Positions 18,293 through 26,255 of a stretch of 39,135 nucleotides of DNA are shown piece by piece; within the stretch, counting starts at the first letter, position 1, and each line of letters starts with the position of its first letter. The translations under genes were made by a program, and so were the position numbers. Where the stretch lies: assembly GCA_017694885.1 (NCBI GenBank), contig JADIMH010000047.1:1-39135 (forward strand), in the 5' to 3' direction. This DNA comes from Candidatus Cryptobacteroides faecipullorum. Lineage in GTDB: Bacteria > Bacteroidota > Bacteroidia > Bacteroidales > UBA932. The notes beneath the pieces were generated by a model that was given only the letters and a program-made list of their open reading frames with translations, did not search any database and had not been told where the DNA came from.

Positions 18293-18931
18293 ATGGAATC
18301 AATAGAAAGAACAGTTGCAAAATCGCTGCTTGATATCAAGGCTGTCCTTCTCAGCCCGGAGAAACCTTTCAGATGGACTTCAGGATGGCTCTCCCCGATC
18401 TATTGCGACAACAGGCGGATACTTTCATATCCCGACCTCAGGGAACATGTCTGCAAGTGGATGGCTGACAACATTATAACAAGATATCCGGATGTTGAGG
18501 TGATCGCAGGCGTGGCTACAGGCGCAATCGCACATGGGGCTCTGATTGCCCATATGCTGAAAAAGCCGTTCATTTATGTGCGTCCGAAGCCGAAGGATCA
18601 CGGCACGGGGTCGCAGATAGAAGGAATACTTGAAGAAGGGGCAAAGGTCGTGGTGGTGGAAGATCTCATATCCACCGGAGCAAGCAGTCTCGCTGCCGTC
18701 GATGCCCTTGTCAAGGCCGGCGCTTATGTAAAAGGCATGGTCGCCATTTTCTCATACAACTTCAACCAGTCGAGACGTGCATTTGAAAATGCGGATGTGG
18801 AATTGAATACCCTTACCAATTACGATACCCTTATCGATGTCGCCCGTGAGACCGGATACATCAACGAGTCGGATATGGGAATGCTGAAAGAATGGAGGTA
18901 TTCCCCGTCGACATGGGGCAAAAAAGAGTAG
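18293..18931 (+). CDS. pyrE: Orotate phosphoribosyltransferase
   Basis: This 212-aa protein is the normal OPRTase length, with the PRPP-binding motif VVVVEDLISTGASS near residues 119-132, VRPKPKDHGTG near 97-107 and FRWTSGWLSPIYCDNR near 24-39. It converts orotate plus PRPP to OMP in de novo pyrimidine synthesis. It heads a + strand group with the SRPBCC gene (ATG 4 bases after its stop) and the RsmF-like gene. Confidence 0.96.
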   Translation: MESIERTVAKSLLDIKAVLLSPEKPFRWTSGWLSPIYCDNRRILSYPDLREHVCKWMADNIITRYPDVEVIAGVATGAIAHGALIAHMLKKPFIYVRPKPKDHGTGSQIEGILEEGAKVVVVEDLISTGASSLAAVDALVKAGAYVKGMVAIFSYNFNQSRRAFENADVELNTLTNYDTLIDVARETGYINESDMGMLKEWRYSPSTWGKKE

Positions 18932-18934
18932 GTG

Positions 18935-19420
18935 ATGGCTACCGAGATAAAAAGCAAGCATGCCGTAGTGTCCAGACCGCCGTATCAGTTGTATATGGCA
19001 TTCGTGGACATGCGTAATTTCGTCCAGTTCCTTCCCGAGGACAAGAAAAAGGACGTCGAAGCGGATTATGATTCCATTAAAGCCGTAGTACAGGGATTTT
19101 CCGTAGGCATAAGAGTGGAGGACAGGATCCCGTATTCCAGAATAGACTTCTGCGATGACGGGGCACCTTTCAGGTTTTCCGTTTCAATGCATTTCGATGC
19201 TGCCGGCAGCGACCCCTACAAGACGGATTTTTATATTGAAGTATCGGCCGACCTTAATTTCATGATGAAGATGATGCTCGGTTCGAAGCTCAAGGACGCC
19301 ATGGACAAGATGGTCGACGGTCTTGCGGCGATGTCGGAAGGCAGGATGCCGGAAGGTATGGATCCGTCCATGTTTCCCGAGGGGTTCGATCCGTCAGGGT
19401 TCGGCGGCCGGCAGGCATAA
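18935..19420 (+). CDS. SRPBCC/START-like domain protein
   Basis: The protein is 161 aa from ATG 18935; a GTG directly before it at 18932 is an alternative. The beginning KHAVVSRPPYQLYMAFVDMRNFVQFLP and alternating strands in the middle fit an SRPBCC (polyketide cyclase/START-like) helix-grip fold that binds a hydrophobic ligand. The C-terminus departs from the fold, with two near-repeats, MPEGMDPSMF and FPEGFDPSGF, followed by GG. It is tightly linked to pyrE and the RsmF-like gene. The ligand and role are unknown. Confidence 0.75.
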   Translation: MATEIKSKHAVVSRPPYQLYMAFVDMRNFVQFLPEDKKKDVEADYDSIKAVVQGFSVGIRVEDRIPYSRIDFCDDGAPFRFSVSMHFDAAGSDPYKTDFYIEVSADLNFMMKMMLGSKLKDAMDKMVDGLAAMSEGRMPEGMDPSMFPEGFDPSGFGGRQA

Positions 19421-19432
19421 CTGTCAGACAGT

Positions 19433-20821
19433 ATGGCGGAAGGACTGAAAGAAATTTTCAAGAAGTATATGGAAGAGGCGATAGGGCATGAAAATGCCTC
19501 TGTCGCTTTTTCCGCTTTGGAAGAACCTGCTTCGGTGTCGGTCAGACTGAATCCTTTTAAGGTTTCCCCTCCGCTTGCGGAGGGTGCCGAGACGGTACCG
19601 TGGTCTCCTCACGGCAGGTATCTGACTGCCCGGCCGTCTTTTGTCCTTGACCCTTTTTTCCATGGGGGAGCGTATTATGTGCAGGATTCGTCTTCCATGT
19701 TCGTCGGACAGATGTTCAGGCGCATACTGCCATTGGTGGCGGAAGGAAAGTCCAGACCTGTCCGTGTCCTCGACCTGTGCGCGGCTCCGGGCGGGAAGAC
19801 TACAGATCTGGCGGCATCGCTCCGGGAAGCCTTCGGCAGCGGTTTTGTCCTGGTGGCCAATGAAGTGGTGAGCCAGAGGGCTTCGGTCCTGGCACATAAC
19901 GCTGCAATATGGGGAGATCCGTGCATAGCGGTGACTTCCGATGACCCGTCCCGTTTTGCTGATATGCAGGGATGGTTCGACATTATACTCGCGGATGTCC
20001 CGTGTTCCGGTGAAGGGATGTTCCGGAAGGATTCTCTGGCACGGGAACAGTGGTCTGAAGACAATGTCAGACTGTGCCAGGGACGTCAGCGCAGGATAGC
20101 CGCCGATGTCTGGCCGGCTTTGGCCGAAGGGGGAGTGATGATCTATTCCACCTGCACGTTTAACAGATATGAAAACGATGACAACGTCGGATGGATTTCG
20201 GATAACCTCGGTGCGGAAATCATATCCCGGGACCAGTTCCCGGACGGCTGTCCGGAAGGGATTATGGAGACCGGTGCCGGCTTCAGCCTTGTTCCCGGCT
20301 TTGTCAGAGGGGAAGGACAGTATTGTGCGGCTTTGCTCAAGACAAGCGGAGACGGCCGGAGAACCTCGGTCAAGCCGCAGAAAAGCCGTTTCAGCCTGCT
20401 GCAGGGAAATGCCGCCAGGCAGGTAGCGGAATATTTTACCGAAGAAGTGGCCGTAGCCGGAAGGGAAGGTTTCGTTAAGGCGCTGCCGACGGAAGTCTTC
20501 CGGGAACTCCTCGACCTTGAGGGCAGGCTGCATGTGCTTTCATCCGGATGTGCGGTGGGGGAATTCAAGAAGAATGCTCTGGTTCCCGATCCGGACCTGG
20601 CTCTTTCGGTCATCTTCAGAAAGGATTCATATCCGCAGGCAGAGCTTGATCTTGACGGGACTCTCTCGTTTCTTCAAGGCAACAGCCCTGTGCTGAAAGG
20701 ATTTCCTTCTGGAGTCCTGACTGTCTGCTACAGGTCGCTGCCGCTGGGGTTCGTCAAGAATCTCGGCAACCGGTGCAACAGCCTGTTCCCGCGCAGCCGC
20801 AGGATAAGACTCGATATATAA
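19433..20821 (+). CDS. RsmF-like RNA (cytosine-5) methyltransferase, NOL1/NOP2/Sun family
   Basis: This 462-aa protein has an N-terminal Sun-family segment, the AdoMet site VLDLCAAPGGKTTDLAASL (about 113-131), the catalytic DVPCSGEGMFRKD (about 184-196) and the second cysteine motif YSTCTFNRYENDDNV (about 237-251). The C-terminal third matches the RsmF/FmuA-type extension, ending in a short LPLGFVKNLGNRCNSLFP segment. It probably makes m5C in 16S rRNA. It starts 12 bases after the SRPBCC gene. Confidence 0.9.
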   Translation: MAEGLKEIFKKYMEEAIGHENASVAFSALEEPASVSVRLNPFKVSPPLAEGAETVPWSPHGRYLTARPSFVLDPFFHGGAYYVQDSSSMFVGQMFRRILPLVAEGKSRPVRVLDLCAAPGGKTTDLAASLREAFGSGFVLVANEVVSQRASVLAHNAAIWGDPCIAVTSDDPSRFADMQGWFDIILADVPCSGEGMFRKDSLAREQWSEDNVRLCQGRQRRIAADVWPALAEGGVMIYSTCTFNRYENDDNVGWISDNLGAEIISRDQFPDGCPEGIMETGAGFSLVPGFVRGEGQYCAALLKTSGDGRRTSVKPQKSRFSLLQGNAARQVAEYFTEEVAVAGREGFVKALPTEVFRELLDLEGRLHVLSSGCAVGEFKKNALVPDPDLALSVIFRKDSYPQAELDLDGTLSFLQGNSPVLKGFPSGVLTVCYRSLPLGFVKNLGNRCNSLFPRSRRIRLDI

Positions 20822-20845
20822 GGAAAACGATATTCAAGAAAACCA

Positions 20846-21793
20846 ATGATTACTGAAATGAGAAAATATCTGTTTGTGACAATAGCGGCGGCTCTCCTGT
20901 CCGTTGCCGTTCCGGCGGCGGCCCAGGACAGCGGCAATGCCGCAAAGGCCGATGAATATGCTGAAAGATACAACCTTTTGGTTTCGAAACTCGGAGCTGA
21001 CGGAGTAGGAATAGAAACTGTCCTGAACAACTGGGCAGCCGTAGCTCCGGACGATGTCCGCATGCTTACCGGCCGTTTCAGCTATTATTTTTCCAAATCG
21101 CAGAGAACAGAAGTAGTGCCCAAAGACAGGAACAGGTTCATGGGTTCCGGCCCGGTGCTGACCCTGAAGGATTCAACTGGAAGGGACGTCAATTATTTCC
21201 AGGAAGTCTTCTATGATGATTCGCTGTATACTTTTTCAATGAGGTGTCTAGACAAGGCGATCAGAATCGATTCGGACCGCCTCGATCTGCGTTTCCTGAA
21301 AGCTGCGGCGCTCGTAGCCTATGAGAAAGAAAGTCCTGACATGGCTCTTGCTTATCTGGAGAAGCTGGCTGATGAAAACATGCTGGTGGGCGGCAAATGG
21401 ACCTATCCGGGAGCCGAAGTGTCGGATACATTGTTCTGCGACCTGATCCAGGAATGCTGCTATACGTTTTTCAACATAGGCAGCAGCGGTTCGTATTCGG
21501 CTTTCTACAGCCTGTCTGAAAAGATGCTCGGCTACTATCCGGATGCAGTAGTGTTCATGGATAACCTCGGGTCATATTATCTGGTAGCCGAAGAAGATTA
21601 CAAGACAGCGCAGAAGTATTACAGCAAGGTTCTGAAGAAAGCTCCGGATGATTATACCGCAATAAAAAACAGCGTGCTGATCGCAAGGCGGCAGAAGAAT
21701 ACGAAACAGGAGAAAAAATACCTTCAGATGCTGGTCGGAGTCAGCTCCGGACAGGAGAAGCTGGCGGCGGAAGCCAGACTTAAGGTCCTGTAG
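20846..21793 (+). CDS. Secreted/periplasmic tetratricopeptide-repeat protein
   Basis: This 315-aa protein has a signal peptide (hydrophobic 8-22, cleavage likely after VPAAAQ; MRKYL at 20858 is an alternative start). At least one clear TPR-like unit lies near the end (YLVAEEDYKTAQKYYSKVLKKAPDDY), with weaker helical pairs before it. TPR proteins usually act as scaffolds in the envelope. It begins 24 bases after the RsmF-like gene. No enzymatic motif is seen. Confidence 0.75.
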   Translation: MITEMRKYLFVTIAAALLSVAVPAAAQDSGNAAKADEYAERYNLLVSKLGADGVGIETVLNNWAAVAPDDVRMLTGRFSYYFSKSQRTEVVPKDRNRFMGSGPVLTLKDSTGRDVNYFQEVFYDDSLYTFSMRCLDKAIRIDSDRLDLRFLKAAALVAYEKESPDMALAYLEKLADENMLVGGKWTYPGAEVSDTLFCDLIQECCYTFFNIGSSGSYSAFYSLSEKMLGYYPDAVVFMDNLGSYYLVAEEDYKTAQKYYSKVLKKAPDDYTAIKNSVLIARRQKNTKQEKKYLQMLVGVSSGQEKLAAEARLKVL

Positions 21794-21919
21794 TTTCCTT
21801 TATGTCCGCCGGATGGATATTGTTCCAAAGACGGGAAGGTTTTCGGGTGGATGCGGGAAAACCGGCGATGGAAAAGATATAGTGTGACATTTTTTATGAC
21901 ATTTTCCCGGCGGATTTCT

Positions 21920-21927
21920 TATCTTTG
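21920..21927 (+). promoter_or_regulatory. -7 promoter box for the M13 peptidase gene
   Basis: TATCTTTG matches TAnnTTTG and lies 29 bases upstream of the ATG at 21957. The -33 region is T-rich without an exact TTTG. Confidence 0.55.
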
Positions 21928-21956
21928 CCCAGTTAATTAATGCGTTAGTATTGAAT

Positions 21957-23966
21957 ATGAGAAAAATGATGATTGCAATGCTTCCGGTTTTCGCCGTAGC
22001 TTGCGGAAATCCGGAAGCGGAGACGACTGCTCTGGATTTGACGAATCTCGATACATCGGTTTCTCCGGCCGAGGATTTTTACGGCTTCGCTACAGGAGGA
22101 TGGCAGAAAAAGAATCCGCTCAAGCCGGAATATTCGAGATATGGGGTAATGGATCTTATCAGCGAGAATAACCAGAAGAGGCTCAACGACCTGTTCAAGT
22201 CCCTCGGCCAGACTTCCGCCATGCCGGGAAGTGTGGAGCAGAAGATATCCGACCTTTATAAGATGGGACTTGATTCCACCAGGCTCAATGCCGAAGGGGC
22301 CGCTCCTTTAAAACCTCTGCTCGGGAAGGTCCTGTCCGCACAGGACAAACGCGGCCTTATGGAAGCCGTGACCGAGATGCATTCAGCCTCTGATTACCCT
22401 CTGTTTTCGACATATGTGGCAGCTGATCTTGCCGACAGCAGAAACCAGATACTTTACCTGTCCCAGTCAGGACTCGGAATGTCCGACAGGGACTATTACC
22501 TTGATACCGCCAATACTGCTTTGAAAGAGGGGTATAGGGCTTTCCTTGAAAAGGTTTTCGCTCTTTCCGGAATTGAAAATGCCGCACAGGCTGCTGATGA
22601 TGCCCTTTCTGTCGAGGATGAGATTGCAAAGGCGTCATGGTCCAGCGTTGAATTGCGTGATGTCGCCCGTTCATACAACCCGATGTCTTCCCAGGAGCTT
22701 GAAAAACAGTATCCGAATCTTGACTTCGGGCTTTATTTCAGGCTTTCCGGAATTCAGCCGCAGGACAAGCTGGTCGTAGGCCAGCCTTCCTATTTCGCCT
22801 CTATAGATTCCCTGATGGCATCGACGGATCTTTCCAAAATGAAGAATTATCTTGCCGGCCAGCTTATTCAGGGAGCGTGCAATGCTTTGAGCGACAGTTT
22901 CTATGTTGCTTATTTCGATTTTTTCCAGAAGCAGATGGCCGGAGTCAAGGAACAGAAACCTCGCTGGAAAAGGGCCATGTCAGTACCTAACAATATCCTT
23001 TCCGAAGCAGTCGGTGAAATGTACGTTTCCAGATATTTCCCTGCTGAAGACAAAGAGAGGGTAAAGCATATGGTCGACAATCTGAAGACAGCTCTGGGCG
23101 AGCATGTGGATTCCCTGTCATGGATGAGCGATACGACCAAGATGAAAGCTCATGAGAAACTCAATGCATTTACGGTCAAGATAGGGTATCCGGACAAATG
23201 GAAGGACTATTCTACCCTTATAATCAATCCTTCATTGAGCTATTACGAGAATATAAGGAATGCCGCCAAATGGTATGTGGCTGACAATATTTCACGCATG
23301 GGCAAGCCTACGGACAAGGACGAATGGCTGATGAGCCCTCAGACAGTCAATGCCTATTATAATCCTACCACCAATGAAATCTGTTTCCCGGCAGCCATTC
23401 TCCAGCCTCCGTTCTACAACCCGGAGGCGGATGATGCACTGAATTACGGAGCTATAGGCGTTGTGATAAGCCATGAGATGACCCACGGTTTCGATGATCA
23501 GGGCCGTATGTTCGACAAGAACGGGAACATGGTCAACTGGTGGACCGAGGCTGATGCCGCGGCATTCAATGCACGTGCACGGAAACTTGTCGAACAGTTC
23601 GATCAGGTGCAGATCCTTCCAGGTCTCATGGCCAACGGCGCCCTTTGTCTTGGTGAGAACATAGCCGATCAGGGCGGTCTGCGCATAGCTTATACGGCTC
23701 TTCAGAATTCATTCGGAGACACGCATCCGGAGCCTCTTGACGGTTATACCGCTGAACAGAGATTCTACCTGTCATATGCGAACATATGGGCGCAGAACAT
23801 AACCGATGAAGAGAAAGCCAGGCTTACCAAGCTTGATGTCCACTCTCTGGGAGAAAACAGGGTCAATGTTACTCTTCGCAATATCCAGACATTCTTCGAT
23901 GCATTCGGAATCAAGGAAGGGGATGCCATGTACCGGCCAGAGAGCGAGCAGGTGGTGATCTGGTAA
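21957..23966 (+). CDS. M13 family zinc metallopeptidase lipoprotein (PepO/neprilysin-like)
   Basis: The protein is 669 aa from ATG 21957; a TTG two codons earlier is rejected. The N-terminus has a lipoprotein signal ending VFAVACG. The M13 N-domain follows (DLTNLDTSVSPAEDFYGFATGGWQKKNP), and the catalytic part has VISHEMTHGFDDQGRMFD near residues 503-520 (HExxH zinc site) and ENIADQGGLRIAY near 564-576 (third ligand Glu). NAYYNPTTNEICFPAAILQPPF precedes the zinc site, as in neprilysins. It cleaves peptides outside the cytoplasm. Confidence 0.95.
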   Translation: MRKMMIAMLPVFAVACGNPEAETTALDLTNLDTSVSPAEDFYGFATGGWQKKNPLKPEYSRYGVMDLISENNQKRLNDLFKSLGQTSAMPGSVEQKISDLYKMGLDSTRLNAEGAAPLKPLLGKVLSAQDKRGLMEAVTEMHSASDYPLFSTYVAADLADSRNQILYLSQSGLGMSDRDYYLDTANTALKEGYRAFLEKVFALSGIENAAQAADDALSVEDEIAKASWSSVELRDVARSYNPMSSQELEKQYPNLDFGLYFRLSGIQPQDKLVVGQPSYFASIDSLMASTDLSKMKNYLAGQLIQGACNALSDSFYVAYFDFFQKQMAGVKEQKPRWKRAMSVPNNILSEAVGEMYVSRYFPAEDKERVKHMVDNLKTALGEHVDSLSWMSDTTKMKAHEKLNAFTVKIGYPDKWKDYSTLIINPSLSYYENIRNAAKWYVADNISRMGKPTDKDEWLMSPQTVNAYYNPTTNEICFPAAILQPPFYNPEADDALNYGAIGVVISHEMTHGFDDQGRMFDKNGNMVNWWTEADAAAFNARARKLVEQFDQVQILPGLMANGALCLGENIADQGGLRIAYTALQNSFGDTHPEPLDGYTAEQRFYLSYANIWAQNITDEEKARLTKLDVHSLGENRVNVTLRNIQTFFDAFGIKEGDAMYRPESEQVVIW

Positions 23967-23975
23967 CACCTGCCG

Positions 23976-25166
23976 ATGATGGACGCATCGCTGTTTATTG
24001 CCAGAAGACTCCGCTTCAAAGGGAGGATTGCGGTGACATCCATCGCTGTAAGTTTCATCGTGATGATTATTTCCGTCTCTGTCTCGTCCGGTTTCCGGCA
24101 TGAGATACGGGACGGAATTTCGTTTCTTTCAGGAGACATCCAGCTCACTCCGGTGAATCTGAATTATCTTGACGAGTCATCTCCCATAGAACGCCGTCCT
24201 GCATATCTGGAAAAAGTAGAGGCTCTTAAAGGAGTAAAGGCTGTGTCTCCGGCTGTATATAAGGCAGGGATCGTCAGGACGGACGGGGAGATACACGGAG
24301 TGCTTTTTAAAGGAATTGAAAATCCTGGTAAAGTATCAGGGGCGGATTCCCTTCCTTCTCTGGGAGTGGCTGTCCCATCAGGCCTGGCCTCCATACTGCA
24401 TCTGAAGCCTGGCGACAGGCTTCCGTCCTATTTTATCGGAGAGAAGATAAGGGTCAGGAATTTTACCGTGGCTTCCGTATATGAAGGCATGTTCGACTCG
24501 GATCCGGAAAATATGGTGGTTTTTGCATCCTTGTCCGATATGCAGAGACTCAACGGCTGGGGCAGTAATCAGGTTTCTGCGCTTGAAGTACAGTTAGACA
24601 ATAGATACAAGGACATGCAGGGCATGGAAGCCATGCAGCAGGAAGTCGGAAGCATGGCTTTGCTGTATGCTGATGACGAATCGGCTTCCGTAGTCGCGAG
24701 GTCTGCGGTTTCACGTTATCCGCAGATATTCGACTGGCTCGGTCTTATAGACTTCAATGTCTTTTTCATCCTTCTCCTGATGACAGTCGTAGCCGGTTTC
24801 AATATGATTTCCGGTCTGCTGATCATGCTTTTTGAAAATATATCGACCATAGGTCTGCTGAAGTCGCTCGGTATGGATGACAGGCGCATTGCGAAAGTCT
24901 TTCTGATAAGCGCTTCATCTGCTGTACTTAAAGGAATGGTTATCGGGAATGCCGTAGCGCTGCTGCTTTGTGCCATACAGGGTACGACGCATATGCTCCG
25001 GCTCGATCCGGCGAATTATTTTCTTCCGTATGTTCCGGTGCATATCGATCTGCCGCTGTTCCTGCTTGCGGATATCGCGGCATATCTGGCAATCATGCTT
25101 CTTCTTCTTATCCCGTCCCTGTTCATAACGAAAATCGACCCTGCCAAAACGGTCAGGGTCGCATGA
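23976..25166 (+). CDS. FtsX/LolE-type ABC transporter permease
   Basis: This 396-aa protein has a first membrane helix near residues 22-42, a large periplasmic MacB-type domain, and three C-terminal helices (about 265-290, 310-335 and 358-380). This is the layout of LolC/LolE and FtsX-like permeases. The phrase LLKSLGMDDRRIAKVF between helices is the typical coupling segment that contacts the ATPase. LolC/E moves lipoproteins from the inner membrane to LolA; which ABC system this serves is uncertain because no ATPase gene is in the window. The start could be either of two adjacent ATGs (23976 or 23979). Confidence 0.88.
   Translation: MMDASLFIARRLRFKGRIAVTSIAVSFIVMIISVSVSSGFRHEIRDGISFLSGDIQLTPVNLNYLDESSPIERRPAYLEKVEALKGVKAVSPAVYKAGIVRTDGEIHGVLFKGIENPGKVSGADSLPSLGVAVPSGLASILHLKPGDRLPSYFIGEKIRVRNFTVASVYEGMFDSDPENMVVFASLSDMQRLNGWGSNQVSALEVQLDNRYKDMQGMEAMQQEVGSMALLYADDESASVVARSAVSRYPQIFDWLGLIDFNVFFILLLMTVVAGFNMISGLLIMLFENISTIGLLKSLGMDDRRIAKVFLISASSAVLKGMVIGNAVALLLCAIQGTTHMLRLDPANYFLPYVPVHIDLPLFLLADIAAYLAIMLLLLIPSLFITKIDPAKTVRVA
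25136..25161 (-). terminator. Hairpin inside the permease 3' end, candidate terminator for the opposite-strand lytic transglycosylase gene
   Basis: The inverted repeat CGACCCTG (25136-25143) / CAGGGTCG (25154-25161) has two extra inner GC pairs around a bulge. On the minus strand it is followed by ATTTTCGTT. It lies about 35 bases after the stop of the minus-strand gene, within the coding region of the permease. Confidence 0.45.
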
Positions 25167-25196
25167 TAATCAACAATTTACGTTCCTCCCGCCGAG

Positions 25197-26249
25197 CTAT
25201 GCGGGGCATGCGGCGCAGAATGCATTGTAGATATTCAGGACATTGTCTACGTAATCGATGGTTTCGTGTCCCTGGAACCTACCGAGTTTCACGCACTCTT
25301 CTTTAAGGATGGAGTCGAGTCTCATTTCAGGAATGACCTGGACGACTTCTTCCCATTTGTTCTTGTCCAGTCCGCGTGCCGCAGCCAGGTTCCTGCAGTC
25401 GGCAATACGCCCTTCACCTGCATTGTATGAGGCCAAAGTGAAGAGTACCTTTTCTTTGCCGTCCATATCATCCCCATTGAACATTTTCTGGAGTCGGGCA
25501 AGGTGCAGGGTGCCGGCTTTGATGTTTTCCTCCGGATCCGTCAAGTCTTGGATGCCGTAATATTCTGCAGTAGAAGGCATTACCTGCATCAAACCCGCAG
25601 CCCCCCTGCCTGAGTGGGAGTTGATGGAGAATCTCGATTCCTGATAGATTACCGCAGCGAGCATCCTCCAGTCCCAGCCGAGGTCACCGGCGTATTTCTT
25701 TATCAGGCTGTCATATGGACTGATATGGGAAGACCCGGATCTTGCATGCGGATCGTAAGAGTTGAAGAACCTTTCCTTTGCATCGGAATACTCAGGAGTC
25801 TTTTCATAGTAGCTGATCCATGAATTGATGGCCATGATATCATTCGGGTTCTCTTTCCTTACGGCCCATACGGAGTTGTCTCCGGTCTTTATTGAAACCA
25901 TCAGTTCGTCATGGCTTTCCGCCTCGGACGGAAGAATTACCGCGATGTCGACTTTTCCTTCCCGCAGAGAATCCAGATAGTTTTCTCCTTTGTGTGCGGT
26001 TATTATCGTAAGATCCCTTCCGGCAGTTTTCGCAAACTGGTTCAGAAGTTCGTAGTTGAAGCCTGTATTCAGGCCATTGTTGCTGTACATGTCGTTCCCA
26101 AGAACGATTGCACACTTGATTTCTTCTGATGAACCAAAGCTTTCCTTTGATTCTGACGATTCCATTACATGAGCCCTGTCACTTGCCGTCACGGCAATGA
26201 AAGCCAGGACCAGTGCGATGAGATATCGTCTTGTCCTTTTACTAACCAT
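25197..26249 (-). CDS. MltF-like lytic transglycosylase (solute-binding domain plus SLT domain)
   Basis: This 350-aa protein has a short N-terminal hydrophobic signal/anchor (about 7-25). A reduced solute-binding-protein-like domain follows (about 43-140; IKCAIVLGNDMYSNNGLNTGFNY, YLDSLREGKVDIAV). The SLT domain (about 180-340) has the catalytic Glu in YQESRF, then GAAGLMQVMPSTAEYYG and LASYNAGEGRI. This matches the MltF arrangement. It cleaves peptidoglycan to 1,6-anhydroMurNAc muropeptides. The gene begins 6 bases after the porin stop, so the two are co-transcribed. Its anhydro products would relate to the downstream recycling pair amgK/murU, though that link is inferred. Confidence 0.9.
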   Translation of the reverse strand: MVSKRTRRYLIALVLAFIAVTASDRAHVMESSESKESFGSSEEIKCAIVLGNDMYSNNGLNTGFNYELLNQFAKTAGRDLTIITAHKGENYLDSLREGKVDIAVILPSEAESHDELMVSIKTGDNSVWAVRKENPNDIMAINSWISYYEKTPEYSDAKERFFNSYDPHARSGSSHISPYDSLIKKYAGDLGWDWRMLAAVIYQESRFSINSHSGRGAAGLMQVMPSTAEYYGIQDLTDPEENIKAGTLHLARLQKMFNGDDMDGKEKVLFTLASYNAGEGRIADCRNLAAARGLDKNKWEEVVQVIPEMRLDSILKEECVKLGRFQGHETIDYVDNVLNIYNAFCAACPA

Positions 26250-26255
26250 AATAAT

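Noticed and set aside
19424..20533. 369-codon open frame on - opposite the RsmF-like gene
   Set aside because: It is Arg/Pro-rich, antisense to a methyltransferase with intact motifs, and has no promoter.
21807..21916. TCCGCCGG ... CCGGCGGA inverted repeat upstream of the M13 peptidase
   Set aside because: The 8-base arms are about 90 bases apart with no supporting structure, so this is probably chance in GC-rich sequence.
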